NCBI RefSeq assembly: GCF_014208105.1
Contig: NZ_JACHMQ010000001.1
Coordinates: 4,092,001 to 4,156,000 of the forward strand
DNA from: Actinomadura coerulea
Lineage (GTDB): Bacteria > Actinomycetota > Actinomycetes > Streptosporangiales > Streptosporangiaceae
Length of the DNA: 64,000 nt
Direction: 5' to 3'
Each line of letters opens with the position of its first letter. Positions within the stretch are counted from its first letter, which is position 1. This document shows, piece after piece, positions 51,045 through 60,306 of this stretch. The notes below the pieces were generated by a model that was not told where the DNA came from, did no database searches, and was given only the letters and a program-made list of their open reading frames with translations. Made by a program: the position numbers and the translations under genes.

Positions 51045-52238
51045 GTGAGCGACATAGGGGCACGGCTGGACCGCATCCATTCGGTGGGCGGCTGCCTGGT
51101 GCGCGCGGCGTACGCGGGGTTCGCGTCCCTGTACCTGCTGGGGTGCGCGGCCGCCGGGCTCCGGGACGGCCCCACCCTGTGGATGGTGTTCGTCGCGCTG
51201 GTGGCCAACGTCGCGGCGGTCTCGGGGCGCGGCTTCCTGGTGTGGGCGGCCGGCGCGGGGGCGCTGTCGGCGCTCAGCACCCTCTGCCTCGGCACGGTGG
51301 TCCGGCCCGAGCTCGGCGCCCCCAGCCTGTTCGCGGAGATCGGCGGCCTGCTGATCGTCATCGCGCGGGTGGTGTGGAGGGCCCGCCGCGACCGGCTCGT
51401 CCCGATCGCGGTGCTGCTCGCCGCGGCGGTCCTGGCGACCCCGCTGCGCTGGTCGCTGATCGCGGCGGCGCTGTTCACCGCGCCGCTCGGCATCACCGTG
51501 GCGGTCGCGCTCGGCGTCGGCCTCTACCTGCGGGCGCTGGACGCGCGGCGGGCCAGGTCGCTGGCCTCGGCGCGCCGCGACGAGCGGCTGGAGCTGGCCC
51601 GCGACCTGCACGACTTCGTCGCCCACCACGTCACCGGCATCGTCGTCCAGGCGCAGGCGGCGAGGTTCACGGCCGGGTCGGGCACCGCGCAGACGCAGGA
51701 GCAGCTCGACCGGATGCTCGGCGAGATCGAGAAGGCCGGAACCGAGGCGCTCACGTCGATGCGGCGCATGGTCGGGCTGCTGCGCGACGCCCAGAACGTC
51801 AACGCCCCGGACGGGGAGGCCCTCCCGGACGGCGGCTCCAGTACCCGCCCCGTCGGCGACCTGGATCGGCTCAGGGACCTCGTCGAGGGGTTCGCCCATC
51901 CGCCCGCCGCGCTCACGCTGGAGCCCGGCCTCGGCGCGCTGCCGCCGGAGGTCGCGGCGTCGGCGCACCGCGTCGTCCAGGAGGCGCTGACCAACGTCCG
52001 CAAGCACGCCGCCGACGCCGCGTCCGTGCGGGTCACGCTGGCGCGGGTCGGAGCCGACGTCGAGGTCGCCGTGCGGGACGACGGGCGGGGGCGCGGCGGC
52101 CGGCGGCTGCCGTCCGGCGGGTTCGGGCTCACCGGTCTCGGCGAGCGGGTCGGCGCGCTCGGCGGGCGGCTGCACGCGGGACCGCGCCCTGAGGGCGGGT
52201 GGGAGGTCGTCGCACGGCTCCCCGTACCGGACGGATGA
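51045..52238 (+). CDS. Two-component sensor histidine kinase (HisKA_3 type)
   Basis: 397 residues. Five or six membrane helices run from about residue 20 to 165. The dimerisation and phospho-acceptor region is RLELARDLHDFVAHHVTGIVVQ, and the HATPase follows (VVQEALTNVRKHA, VRDDGRGRGG, GFGLTGLGERV). There is no extracytoplasmic sensor domain, so the ligand is probably sensed in the membrane or through the neighbouring transporter. The stop overlaps the response regulator start (ATGA). GTG 51039 is an alternative start. Confidence 0.94.
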   Translation: MSDIGARLDRIHSVGGCLVRAAYAGFASLYLLGCAAAGLRDGPTLWMVFVALVANVAAVSGRGFLVWAAGAGALSALSTLCLGTVVRPELGAPSLFAEIGGLLIVIARVVWRARRDRLVPIAVLLAAAVLATPLRWSLIAAALFTAPLGITVAVALGVGLYLRALDARRARSLASARRDERLELARDLHDFVAHHVTGIVVQAQAARFTAGSGTAQTQEQLDRMLGEIEKAGTEALTSMRRMVGLLRDAQNVNAPDGEALPDGGSSTRPVGDLDRLRDLVEGFAHPPAALTLEPGLGALPPEVAASAHRVVQEALTNVRKHAADAASVRVTLARVGADVEVAVRDDGRGRGGRRLPSGGFGLTGLGERVGALGGRLHAGPRPEGGWEVVARLPVPDG

Positions 52239-52921
52239 CCGAGATGACCAGCGATGCTGACACAATCGGAAAGGTGACCATCCGTGTACTGATCGCCGAC
52301 GACCAGGAGATGGTCCGGACCGGGTTCCGGATGATCGTCGACTCGCAGCCCGACATGCGGGTGGTCGGGGAGGCCGCCGACGGCGCCGAGGCCGTCGCGC
52401 TGGCCCGCCGCCTGCGCCCCGAGGTGTGCCTGTTCGACATCCGGATGCCGCGCATGGACGGGCTGGAGGCGACCCGCGCCCTCGCCGGCCCGGGCGTTCC
52501 CGACCCGCCCCGCATCGTCATCGTGACGACGTTCGACATGGACGAGTACGTCTACGGGGCGCTGCGCGGAGGCGCGGTCGGGTTCCTGCTGAAGGACAGC
52601 GGGCCCGCGCTGCTGGTGGAGGCCGTCCGCGCGGCGGCGAACGGCGGGTCGCTGGTGTCGCCGTCCATCACCGTCCGGCTGCTGGAGCACCTGGCCAGGC
52701 GCCCCGCCCGGCCCGTCCAGCCGCGCGAGCCGCTCACCGAGCGGGAGCTGGACGTGGTCAGGCTCGTGGCGCGCGGCCGGACGAACGAGGAGATCGCCGC
52801 GGAGCTGTACGTGTCGCTCTCCACGGTCAAGACGCACCTCGGCAGCGTCAACCGCAAGCTGGAGACGCGGAACCGCGTCGCGACGGCCGCGTGGGCCTGG
52901 GAGTCGGGCCTGATGACCTGA
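52235..52921 (+). CDS. NarL/FixJ-type response regulator
   Basis: 228 residues. The receiver domain (VRVLIADDQEMVRTGFRMIV) has the phospho-acceptor Asp in LFDIRMPRMDG. The LuxR-type output HTH reads LTERELDVVRLVARGRTNEEIAAELYVSLSTVKTHL. It is coupled to the kinase by a 4-bp overlap. It probably controls the divergent ABC exporter, since the two operons share one 119-bp control region. An in-frame GTG at 52274 with GGAAAG upstream would give a shorter protein. Confidence 0.96.
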   Translation: MTEMTSDADTIGKVTIRVLIADDQEMVRTGFRMIVDSQPDMRVVGEAADGAEAVALARRLRPEVCLFDIRMPRMDGLEATRALAGPGVPDPPRIVIVTTFDMDEYVYGALRGGAVGFLLKDSGPALLVEAVRAAANGGSLVSPSITVRLLEHLARRPARPVQPREPLTERELDVVRLVARGRTNEEIAAELYVSLSTVKTHLGSVNRKLETRNRVATAAWAWESGLMT

Positions 52922-53003
52922 CGGCCGCGGCGGGGGAACGCCGGCAACGCAGACGGGGAGACACGCGGAAGACGGGGGAGGCTCGGCACTGGCACCGGAG
53001 TCG

Positions 53004-53351
53004 ATGAACGGACTGCCCGTGACCGTTCTGGTCGTATGGGTACTGTGCGCCGCGGGCTGGGGCGCCGTCCTGCTGGCCCTGCGGCGCGGCATGCACGGGC
53101 CGTCCAGGGGGCCCGCGCTGTTCGCGCACACCGTGACCCCTGCGGGAACCGTCCTGCTCTTCTCGCTGATCGGCCTCGGGTCGCTGTACGCGACCATCGC
53201 GCTGGCCGCCGAGTGGTGGGCGCTGCTCGCGGTGACCCGGTTCCGCCCCGAGCGGCTGCTGTCCACAGGTGGCCTCGGACGCCTCGCCGCCTGGGCCGCC
53301 GTCACCGCGGCCGCGACGTGCGCGGTCACGCGGTTCGCGCTCCCCATGTGA
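53004..53351 (+). CDS. Small multi-helix membrane protein of unknown function
   Basis: 115 residues with three or four hydrophobic helices: VTVLVVWVLCAAGWGAVLLAL, VTPAGTVLLFSLIGLGSLYATIALA, and one near the C-terminus (GRLAAWAAVTAAATCAV). Family not recognised. The ATG has GGAG 3 nt upstream. It lies about 80 bp after the response regulator on the same strand and could belong to its transcript. Confidence 0.7.
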   Translation: MNGLPVTVLVVWVLCAAGWGAVLLALRRGMHGPSRGPALFAHTVTPAGTVLLFSLIGLGSLYATIALAAEWWALLAVTRFRPERLLSTGGLGRLAAWAAVTAAATCAVTRFALPM

Positions 53352-53447
53352 CGATCTTGTAAGGGCCCGAACTCCCGTTGGGCCGCGCCGGTCAAACGTA
53401 CGTAGTATCCGAAACAGTCAACAGCAAAGGCCCTGGGGAGGTGGACC

Positions 53448-54122
53448 ATGCCGTGTGCGCTGTGCGGCGACATCATCCCGACCGAGGTCGACCGGTGCCC
53501 GGCCTGCGGCGCCTGGGCGCGGCGCCGCGACTTCAGGGCCGTCGGGGTGGCCGTGTTCATGCTGCTCGGCTTCAACGCGTTCGTGGCCCTCGGCTCGGGG
53601 ATCAGCCTGCTCAGGCTGGCGCGGCCGCTGCACGGCGCGACGCACGACAGCTACGACGCCGCCGCCACCGGCAAGGCCCTCGCCCCCTACGCTGACGTGT
53701 TCACGATCGGCGCGATCATGGCCGGGGTGACCGGCCTGCTGTACCTGACCTGGCTGTGGCGGGCGTTCCACCAGTCCCCCGGGCCGCACCGCCACCACCG
53801 CGCCTGGGTGCTGCTCGCCTGGTTCCTGCCGGTCGTCAACCTGTGGCTGCCGCCCCGGATGGTCTACGAGGTGTGGGTGAACAGCGGCCGGTACCGGACG
53901 GCCGAGCGGCAGGCCGCCGGGCTCGTCGTCGGAGGCTGGTGGGCCTGCGCCGTGACCGGCCTCGTCCTCGGGCGCGTGTTCACGCACGGCAGCGTCGAGA
54001 CCCTCGCCGACGCCCGCCTCGACGTGCACGTCGGCGTCGCCGCGGCCGCCTTCCAGGCCCTCGCCGCCGCCCTGTGCATGGCGACCGTCTTCCAGATCAC
54101 CCGGATCCAGATCACCCGGTGA
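53448..54122 (+). CDS. DUF4328-type membrane protein with N-terminal zinc ribbon
   Basis: 224 residues. The first 24 contain two CxxC pairs (CALC, CPAC) as a zinc ribbon. Four membrane helices follow, with the DUF4328 hallmark FLPVVNLWLPPRMVYEVW in the third. The function of DUF4328 is unknown. The promoter-like GTAGTATCC and GGGGAGG upstream give a clear start. It stands alone and is convergent with dnaE2. Confidence 0.88.
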   Translation: MPCALCGDIIPTEVDRCPACGAWARRRDFRAVGVAVFMLLGFNAFVALGSGISLLRLARPLHGATHDSYDAAATGKALAPYADVFTIGAIMAGVTGLLYLTWLWRAFHQSPGPHRHHRAWVLLAWFLPVVNLWLPPRMVYEVWVNSGRYRTAERQAAGLVVGGWWACAVTGLVLGRVFTHGSVETLADARLDVHVGVAAAAFQALAAALCMATVFQITRIQITR

Positions 54123-54156
54123 GCCGCCCGGACCGGGCGGACCGGGGCGGCGCCGG

Positions 54157-57100
54157 TCAGGTGGGGGTGGGGCCGGAGCTTCCCTGGCTGGTGTGCCAGA
54201 GCGGGGCTCTCGGCGGGCGCTTGACGCCCGGCCCCGCGTGGCCGATGTCGGAGTACGGCGACATCGCGAAGCCCGTGGGCTGGACGATGCGGCGGCCCAC
54301 GGGGCGGCTCCGGCCGGGCGGGCCCGCCATGGCCGCGCGGACGGCGTCCGGGCCGCCGCGGCGCCACTCCTCGTGCAGGGTGTTGAGGTCCCAGCAGGCG
54401 CTCGCGGTGATCGAGACGGCGCGGTCCCCGGCGCGGCGGATCCGCCCCCGGGCGACGAGCAGCCAGGAGCCGAACACGGTGGCGGCGCACCTGTCCTGCA
54501 CCGACTCGAAGAACGTGAGGTCGACCGGGCCGGTCGCGTCGTCCAGCGTGGCGAAGATGACGCGCTGACCCGACCTGACCGCCGGGGTCTGCGTCGCCAC
54601 CTTGACCCCGGCGACCAGGACCTCGCTCTTGTCCGGACGCCCCGGCAGGTCGGCGGCGCTGACGACGCCGAGCCCGGCCAGCAGCCCGGCGTAGAAGGTC
54701 ATGACGTGCCGGCTCACGTCCATGCCCAGGATGTCCAGCTCCGCCTCGACCACCTCGGCGGGCGTCATCGGCGGCAGCCCGGCCGGCGTGATCTCCTCCG
54801 CCGGGCCGGTCGCCGCGACCGCCGCGATGTCGTCGCCGTCCTCGCGGCCGAGGGGGAGCTGGCCCTCCGGGACGCGCGCGGGGCGGGCGGCGCCCCGGTC
54901 GAGGGCGCCGACGCGGCACAGCAGGTCGCGGCGCGGGACGCCGTCGTGCAGGGCGTCGAACGCGCCCGCCAGGACCAGCCGCTCGACGATCGGGCGCGAC
55001 ACCCGGGCGCGGCGCCAGAAGTCGGTCAGCGACCGGTACGGCCGGGCCCCGGTGATCCTGCCGATCTCGGCGTCGGAGATGCCCCTGACCTCGCTCAGCG
55101 CGACCCGGATCCCGGCCGGGCCGCCCGCCGGGAGAGGTTCGGCGCGCCAGTCGGCCTCCGAGCGGTCGACGTCCAGCGGGAGGATCGGGACGCCGAAGTG
55201 CCGGGCGTCGTCGAGGATGACCCGCTTGGGGTACATGCCGGGGTCGTGGGTGAGGACGCCGGCGTAGAAGGCGGCCGTGTGGTGCCGTTTCAGCCAGGCC
55301 GACTGGTAGGTGGGCAGCGCGAACGACGCGGCGTGGGCCTTGCAGAAGCCGAACGCGCCGAACGCGGTCAGCATGCGCCACACGCGCTCGACCGTCGCCC
55401 CGTCGTACCCGCGCGCCAGCGCCCGTTCACGGAACCAGGCGCCGACCACGGCCTGCCCCCGTTCGTGGTTCAGGCTCCGCCGCGCCGCCTCCGCCTTGGA
55501 CAGGCCGCAGCCGGTCATCACGTCGACGACGCGCAGCACCTGCTCGTGGAAGACGACCACGCCGAGGCTCTCCCGCAGCGCCGGTTCGAGGTCGGGATGC
55601 GGGTAGGCGGGCTCCCGGTTTCCGGCGCGGGCCTCCAGGAACGGCGTCACCATGTCGGAGTTGACCGGGCCGGGGCGGAACAGCGAGATGTCGATGACCA
55701 GGTCGTCCAGGTCGCGGGGCTGGAGCCGCCCGATCAGCTCCCGCTGGCCGGGCGACTCGATCTGGAAGCAGCCGAGCGTCCGGGAGGTGCGCACCAGCGC
55801 GTACGTCGCGGGGTCGTCGCGCGGGACGTCCTCCAGCGCGATCGTCTCCCCCGTCACCCGGGCGACCTCCGCCACCGCGTGCGCCATCGCCGACTGCATC
55901 CGGACGCCGATCACGTCGAGCTTCAGCAGCCCCATCGCCTCGACGTCGTCCTTGTCGAACTGGCTCATCGGGAACCCCACGGCGGCGCGCTCGACCGGGA
56001 CCCGGTCCCGCAGGCCCGGGTTGGACAGCAGCACGCCGCACGGGTGCATGGCGATGTGGCGGGGCAGCCCGTCCAGGCGCTCGGCGATCCGGAACAGCAC
56101 CTCCAGCCGTCCCGCCGCCAGGTTGCTCTGCCGGAGCTCGGGCAGGTCGTCCAGGGCCGCGCGGATCTGGTTCGCCCGGATCCGCGGGAACGCCTTGGCG
56201 ATCGCGTCGATCTCCTGGGGCGGGAGCCCGACGGCGTTGCCGACGTCGCGCAGCGCGCTGCGCGCCCGGTAGGTCTCCATCATCGACACGCACGCCGTGG
56301 CGTCCGCGCCGAACCGGTCGAACAGCGCCTCGTAGGCCTCCAGCCGCCGGGCCGACTCCACGTCCAGGTCGATGTCGGGCAGGCCCTCGCGGCTGTCGGC
56401 GAGGAACCGCTCCATCACCAGGTCGTGCCGCAGCGGGTCGAGATCGCCGATGCCGATCAGGTAGTTGACCAGGCTGCCCGCGCCCGAGCCGCGGATCGCG
56501 CAGCGGATGCCGCGCGCCCTGATCAGCGCGGCGGCGTCGGCGACGGTGAGGAAGTACGGCGCCAGGCCCTTGCGCCCGATCACGCCGAGCTCATGGTCGA
56601 GCCGCGCGGCGGCCTCGCCCGACCCGGCGAGCCCGCGCCGCGCCATCCCCTCCGCGCACCGGGCGGCGAGCCGGGCGTGCGGGTCGCCGCCGACGGCCGG
56701 CAGGTGGACCTCGTCCATGCCGAGGTCGCCGCCGGGATCGAGGACGCAGCGCTCCGACAGCCGCCGGGTGGCCGCGAGCAGCGCGCCGGCCTCGTCCGGG
56801 CCGCAGCTCCGCTCCGCGACCCGGCGCATCTCGGGGACCGACTTCAGGTACGCCTGGCCGGTGCGGTCGTCCAGGTGCCGCCGGTCGAGCGGGACCAGGC
56901 GGCGCGTCGCGTCCAGGACCTGCGCGACCGGGTGGTCGGACGGGTCGAGGTAGCGGACGGCGTTGCCCAGCACGGCGGGCACCCCGGCCTCGCGGGCGAG
57001 CGCGAGCATCCGCGCCGCCCGCGGCCCGTCGCCCCTGTCGCGGTGGTCGACGATCTCGATCACGGTCTCGGCGGCGGCGCGCCACGCCGCCAGCCGGGCC

Positions 57101-57519
57101 GCCGCCACGTCCGGGCGCCGCCCGGTGAGGGCCCGCCCGACGTCCGAGGCCGGTCCGAGCAGGACGACGAGGCCCTCGGCGTGCGCGGCGACCATCTCCC
57201 TGGTCACCAGCGGGCGGCCGCGCTCGCCCGCCGCGTGCGCCGCCGTCACCAGCCGGCACAGCGACCGCCACCCGGCGCGCCCCTCGGCGAGGACCACCAC
57301 GCGCTCCTCCCCGGTGGAGGCGACCCTGAGGTCGGCGCCGACGACGGCGCCGATCCCCGCGTCCGCGCATGCCAGGACGTGCCGGACCGCGCCGTACAGG
57401 CCGTCGCGGTCGGTCAGCGCCAGCGTCTCCATGCCGAGGACCGCCGCGCGCTCCGCCAGCGCCGCGGGCGGCGCCACGCCGAACCGGAGCGAATAGGACG
57501 AAGCGACATGAATGTGCAT
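54157..57519 (-). CDS. dnaE2: Error-prone DNA polymerase III alpha subunit DnaE2
   Basis: 1120 residues. An N-terminal PHP domain starts HIHVASSYSLRFG. The polymerase catalytic motif PDIDLD is in GLPDIDLDVESARR, followed by the FHEQVLRVV and FNKAHA-like FCKAHAASFALPTYQSAWLKRH regions. An OB fold is near the end, with a C-terminal LSPYxDIGHAG-type tail. DnaE2 performs SOS translesion synthesis and mutagenesis and normally works with ImuA' and ImuB. Here the upstream gene is only DUF6504, one base before its ATG, and imuB is not adjacent. LexA control is suggested by the box at 57851. Confidence 0.97.
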   Translation of the reverse strand: MHIHVASSYSLRFGVAPPAALAERAAVLGMETLALTDRDGLYGAVRHVLACADAGIGAVVGADLRVASTGEERVVVLAEGRAGWRSLCRLVTAAHAAGERGRPLVTREMVAAHAEGLVVLLGPASDVGRALTGRRPDVAAARLAAWRAAAETVIEIVDHRDRGDGPRAARMLALAREAGVPAVLGNAVRYLDPSDHPVAQVLDATRRLVPLDRRHLDDRTGQAYLKSVPEMRRVAERSCGPDEAGALLAATRRLSERCVLDPGGDLGMDEVHLPAVGGDPHARLAARCAEGMARRGLAGSGEAAARLDHELGVIGRKGLAPYFLTVADAAALIRARGIRCAIRGSGAGSLVNYLIGIGDLDPLRHDLVMERFLADSREGLPDIDLDVESARRLEAYEALFDRFGADATACVSMMETYRARSALRDVGNAVGLPPQEIDAIAKAFPRIRANQIRAALDDLPELRQSNLAAGRLEVLFRIAERLDGLPRHIAMHPCGVLLSNPGLRDRVPVERAAVGFPMSQFDKDDVEAMGLLKLDVIGVRMQSAMAHAVAEVARVTGETIALEDVPRDDPATYALVRTSRTLGCFQIESPGQRELIGRLQPRDLDDLVIDISLFRPGPVNSDMVTPFLEARAGNREPAYPHPDLEPALRESLGVVVFHEQVLRVVDVMTGCGLSKAEAARRSLNHERGQAVVGAWFRERALARGYDGATVERVWRMLTAFGAFGFCKAHAASFALPTYQSAWLKRHHTAAFYAGVLTHDPGMYPKRVILDDARHFGVPILPLDVDRSEADWRAEPLPAGGPAGIRVALSEVRGISDAEIGRITGARPYRSLTDFWRRARVSRPIVERLVLAGAFDALHDGVPRRDLLCRVGALDRGAARPARVPEGQLPLGREDGDDIAAVAATGPAEEITPAGLPPMTPAEVVEAELDILGMDVSRHVMTFYAGLLAGLGVVSAADLPGRPDKSEVLVAGVKVATQTPAVRSGQRVIFATLDDATGPVDLTFFESVQDRCAATVFGSWLLVARGRIRRAGDRAVSITASACWDLNTLHEEWRRGGPDAVRAAMAGPPGRSRPVGRRIVQPTGFAMSPYSDIGHAGPGVKRPPRAPLWHTSQGSSGPTPT

Positions 57520-57520
57520 G

Positions 57521-57796
57521 TCAGTCCCATACCCGGGATAGCAGCCAACTGTCGGCCGCCACGTCATAACGCAGCTCGTAGACGCCGATCTCCCGGTCCG
57601 GGGTCGCCTCGATCCGCCAGAACTCCCGCTCGCCGGCGGCCTCGCCGCCCGGATGCCGCTCCCGCCACCAGTCGCGGGTCGTGACCCAGTGCTCCAGCAC
57701 CCGCCGGACGGTGTAGAGCCGGCCACGCCAGACGAACCGGACCGGACGGCCGTCGCTCACCCAGACGTCCACCGGATCGCCGAACACGCGCGTCAT
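57521..57796 (-). CDS. DUF6504-type protein of the DnaE2 locus
   Basis: 91 residues. VDVWVSDGRPVRFVWRGRLYTVRRVLEHW, a WRIEA/YELRYD pair and WLLSRVWD at the end match the small protein commonly encoded beside actinobacterial imuB/dnaE2. Its role is unknown. The start ATG has GGGGGAGG just upstream and a LexA-type box 55 bp away. It ends 1 bp before dnaE2 and is therefore co-transcribed with it. Confidence 0.88.
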   Translation of the reverse strand: MTRVFGDPVDVWVSDGRPVRFVWRGRLYTVRRVLEHWVTTRDWWRERHPGGEAAGEREFWRIEATPDREIGVYELRYDVAADSWLLSRVWD

Positions 57797-57850
57797 CTGC
57801 CTCCCCCTCGCGCTCGCCGCACGGGGGAAGGAGCATGCGGACCTCGTTCT

Positions 57851-57864
57851 CGAACAAACGTTCG
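57851..57864 (-). promoter_or_regulatory. Candidate LexA (SOS) box
   Basis: CGAAC-AAAC-GTTCG matches the Gram-positive/actinobacterial LexA consensus CGAACNNNNGTTCG exactly. It lies 55 bp before the DUF6504 start, in promoter position for the DUF6504-dnaE2 unit. Confidence 0.85.
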
Positions 57865-57907
57865 GAGACGAGTCTAGGGAACCCCGGGCCCGGGGGGCAA
57901 GGCGGGG

Positions 57908-58180
57908 TCAGCCGAGAAGCGTGCGGACGCGGTCGGCGACCTCCCCGGGCCGGGCGGCGTCGGCCATGCCGCCGGCGGGCCACAGGTAGTACCAGCCGTC
58001 GCCGCACGGGGTGGCGAGGACGATCACATGGCGTCCCGTGCCCGGCGCGTAGACGGCCAGCAAGGACTCCCCGGGCCCGGCGAACCGCCAGGCCAGGCCC
58101 CGGGCCTCGACCTCGCGCGCGAGCGCCGCGAGGTGACGCCGGCGCATCTCGGCGATCTCCCGCCCACCGACTACAGACAC
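57908..58180 (-). CDS. Small protein of unknown function (90 residues)
   Basis: From a GTG at 58180 with GAGG 8 nt upstream. The sequence begins SVVGGREIAEMRRRHLAALAREVEARGL. It continues with beta segments (VYAPGTGRHVIVLATPCGDGWYYLWPAGG) and ends in a helix. It is of a type seen in many actinomycetes with no known function. No signal peptide or helix is present. It is upstream of, and not coupled to, the SOS unit. Confidence 0.7.
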   Translation of the reverse strand: MSVVGGREIAEMRRRHLAALAREVEARGLAWRFAGPGESLLAVYAPGTGRHVIVLATPCGDGWYYLWPAGGMADAARPGEVADRVRTLLG

Positions 58181-58495
58181 ATCAGCCGCCTCAGCTGGTC
58201 CGAGCCGCCGGCATGACGTTGCGCGATCCTCCGGCGACGGTTGGTGACCGCTCCTCAGCATGACTCCGATCCGGCGGCCGTGCGGGGAGAATCCCAAGAG
58301 TGGGGACGGGTGTACCCCGCCCGCTAGGGGATGGTCCGCAGAAGCGGTGTAACGCACCGTCCGGATAGGTGCCAATCACCGCGCAGGTGGTTTCCGGTCC
58401 CCGGAACCTGAACCGCATACGGAGGCTCCGTCCGTGATAAAAGCCTCTGTGAGGCGGGCATCGCCCGCGTCAGCCAAAACAGAAGGAGCGAGCCG
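58181..58495. other. Divergent intergenic region (315 bp), no gene seen
   Basis: No convincing coding frame is present. The part near 58410-58450 is a relatively A+T-rich, promoter-like segment (GTGATAAAAGCC). A short inverted pair GGCGGGC / GCCCGC is found close to the downstream gene. A clear ribosome site GAAGGAGCG precedes the TetR start at 58496. Confidence 0.4.
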
Positions 58496-59188
58496 ATGAG
58501 CGCCGTCCCCGCCGGCGACCCGTCAGGCCACACGAGCCAGCGCGTCGAGGGGCACGGGCCGGAGCAGGGCCGCGCCCTGGCCGGGCTGCGCGAGCGAAAG
58601 AAGCAGCGCACCCGCCTCGCGCTCGTCGACGCCGCCCTGGACCTGTTCCTCTCCCAGGGGTACGAGGCGACCACGATCGACGAGATCGTGGCGGCGGTGG
58701 AGGTGTCGCAGCGCACCTTCTTCCGCTACTTCGGCACCAAGGAGGACGTGGTCACGAGCTTCCTCACCGAGCACGACCAGGTGCTGGCGGAGGCCCTCGC
58801 GTCCCGTCCGCCCGAGGAGCGGCCGTTCACCGCGCTGTTCGAGTCGCTGCGCGTCGTGCTGCGGACGATCGCCGAGAGCGACCCGGCCGACGGCGCCCGG
58901 TTCCGCCGCGTCCGGCAGGTGATCGAGGCGACGCCGTCGCTGATGGCGGCGCAGATGGCGCGCTACTCGGCGTCGGCGGAGGCGCTCGCCGCCGAGATCG
59001 CGCGCCGCGAGGGCGTCGACATGGAGCAGGACCTGCGGCCGCGGATCGTCGTGTCGTTCTACCTGGCCGCGACCAAGGTCGCGTTCGAGGACTGCGCCCG
59101 CCACGACATCTGGGACGCCGGGACGGTCGCGGCGCGCGTGGAGGAGGCCGTGACGCTCGTCAGCCGGACCATGCGCGACTGGGTGTGA
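58496..59188 (+). CDS. TetR-family transcriptional regulator
   Basis: 230 residues. A disordered N-terminal extension of about 32 residues precedes the HTH (ALVDAALDLFLSQGYEATTIDEIVAAVEVSQRTFFRYFGTKEDVV). The C-terminal domain is helical, ending ATKVAFEDCARHDIWDAGT. It is adjacent to and co-oriented with the quinone oxidoreductase gene (82 bp), which it may regulate. Confidence 0.95.
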   Translation: MSAVPAGDPSGHTSQRVEGHGPEQGRALAGLRERKKQRTRLALVDAALDLFLSQGYEATTIDEIVAAVEVSQRTFFRYFGTKEDVVTSFLTEHDQVLAEALASRPPEERPFTALFESLRVVLRTIAESDPADGARFRRVRQVIEATPSLMAAQMARYSASAEALAAEIARREGVDMEQDLRPRIVVSFYLAATKVAFEDCARHDIWDAGTVAARVEEAVTLVSRTMRDWV

Positions 59189-59270
59189 GCGTCCCGCCGG
59201 TGGAATAGCCCGCAGGGGCGCCGGGGTTCTCCCGGAGCGTCCACGCGAACCGACCCGTCAGGAGAACGAC

Positions 59271-60233
59271 ATGCGCGCGATCGTCATCACCCGCACCGGC
59301 GGCCCGGAGGTCCTGGAGGCGTCCGAGCGCCCCGACCCGGAGCCCGGGCCGGGCGAGGTGCTGATCGACGTCGCGGCGGCCGGGGTCAACTTCATCGACG
59401 TGTACTACCGGACGGGCGCCTACCCGCAGGAGACCCCCTACACGCCGGGCGTCGAGGCGGCCGGGACGGTCGCGGCGGTCGGCGAGGGCGTCCGGGAGTT
59501 CTCGGTGGGCGACCGCGTCGCCTGGGCGAACGTGCAGGGCGGCTACGCGGAGAGGGCCGTCGTCCCGGCGGACAAGGTCGTCCCCGTCCCCGGCGGGGTG
59601 AGCCTGGAGGACGCGGCCGCCTCGCTGCTGCAGGGCATGACCGCGCACTACCTGACGAGGTCGACGTATCCGGTCCAGGAGGGCGACACCGTCCTCGTGC
59701 ACGCGGCGGCGGGCGGGATGGGGCTGCTGCTCACGCAGGCGGCCGTCTCACTCGGCGCCCGGGTGATCGCGACGGCGTCCACCCCGGAGAAGGAGAAGCT
59801 GGCGAAGGACGCGGGCGCGGACGCCACGATGGGCTACGACGGGTTCCCCGAGCGGGTGCGGGAGCTCACCGGCGGCGAGGGCGTCGCCGTGGTGTACGAC
59901 GGCGTCGGGGCGCCCACGTTCGACGGGAGCCTGGAGAGCCTCCGGCGGCGCGGCACCCTGGCCCTGTACGGGGCGGCGGGCGGCCCGGTCCCGCCGTTCG
60001 ACCCGCAGCGCCTCAACCGCGCCGGATCGGTGTTCCTGACCCGGCCGTCCCTCGCCCACTACGTCGAGAAGCGCGAGGAACTGCTGGAGCGCGCCGCCGA
60101 CGTCTACGCCTGGGTGGAGTCCGGGGCCGTGAAGGTCCACGTCGGCCGCCGCCACGACCTCGCCGAGGCCGCCGCCGCGCACGCCGATCTGGAGGCCAGG
60201 CGCAGCACCGGCAAGCTCCTGCTCATCCCCTGA
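59271..60233 (+). CDS. NADPH:quinone oxidoreductase (zinc-independent MDR family)
   Basis: 320 residues. The N-terminal MDR catalytic domain has GVNFIDVYYRTGAYP and GVEAAGTVAAVGEGV, and the Rossmann part has VLVHAAAGGMGLLLTQAA. No zinc-ligand pattern is visible, so it belongs to the quinone-reductase (QOR) group. It uses NADPH to reduce quinones or enones. The ATG has GGAG upstream (TCAGGAGAACGAC). Confidence 0.93.
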   Translation: MRAIVITRTGGPEVLEASERPDPEPGPGEVLIDVAAAGVNFIDVYYRTGAYPQETPYTPGVEAAGTVAAVGEGVREFSVGDRVAWANVQGGYAERAVVPADKVVPVPGGVSLEDAAASLLQGMTAHYLTRSTYPVQEGDTVLVHAAAGGMGLLLTQAAVSLGARVIATASTPEKEKLAKDAGADATMGYDGFPERVRELTGGEGVAVVYDGVGAPTFDGSLESLRRRGTLALYGAAGGPVPPFDPQRLNRAGSVFLTRPSLAHYVEKREELLERAADVYAWVESGAVKVHVGRRHDLAEAAAAHADLEARRSTGKLLLIP

Positions 60234-60306
60234 CCGTCCCGCCCGGCGCCGCGGCCTCCCCTAGGCTGGCCCCGGACGAACGATCTTTCGAGGAGCGCCG
60301 CCCCCC

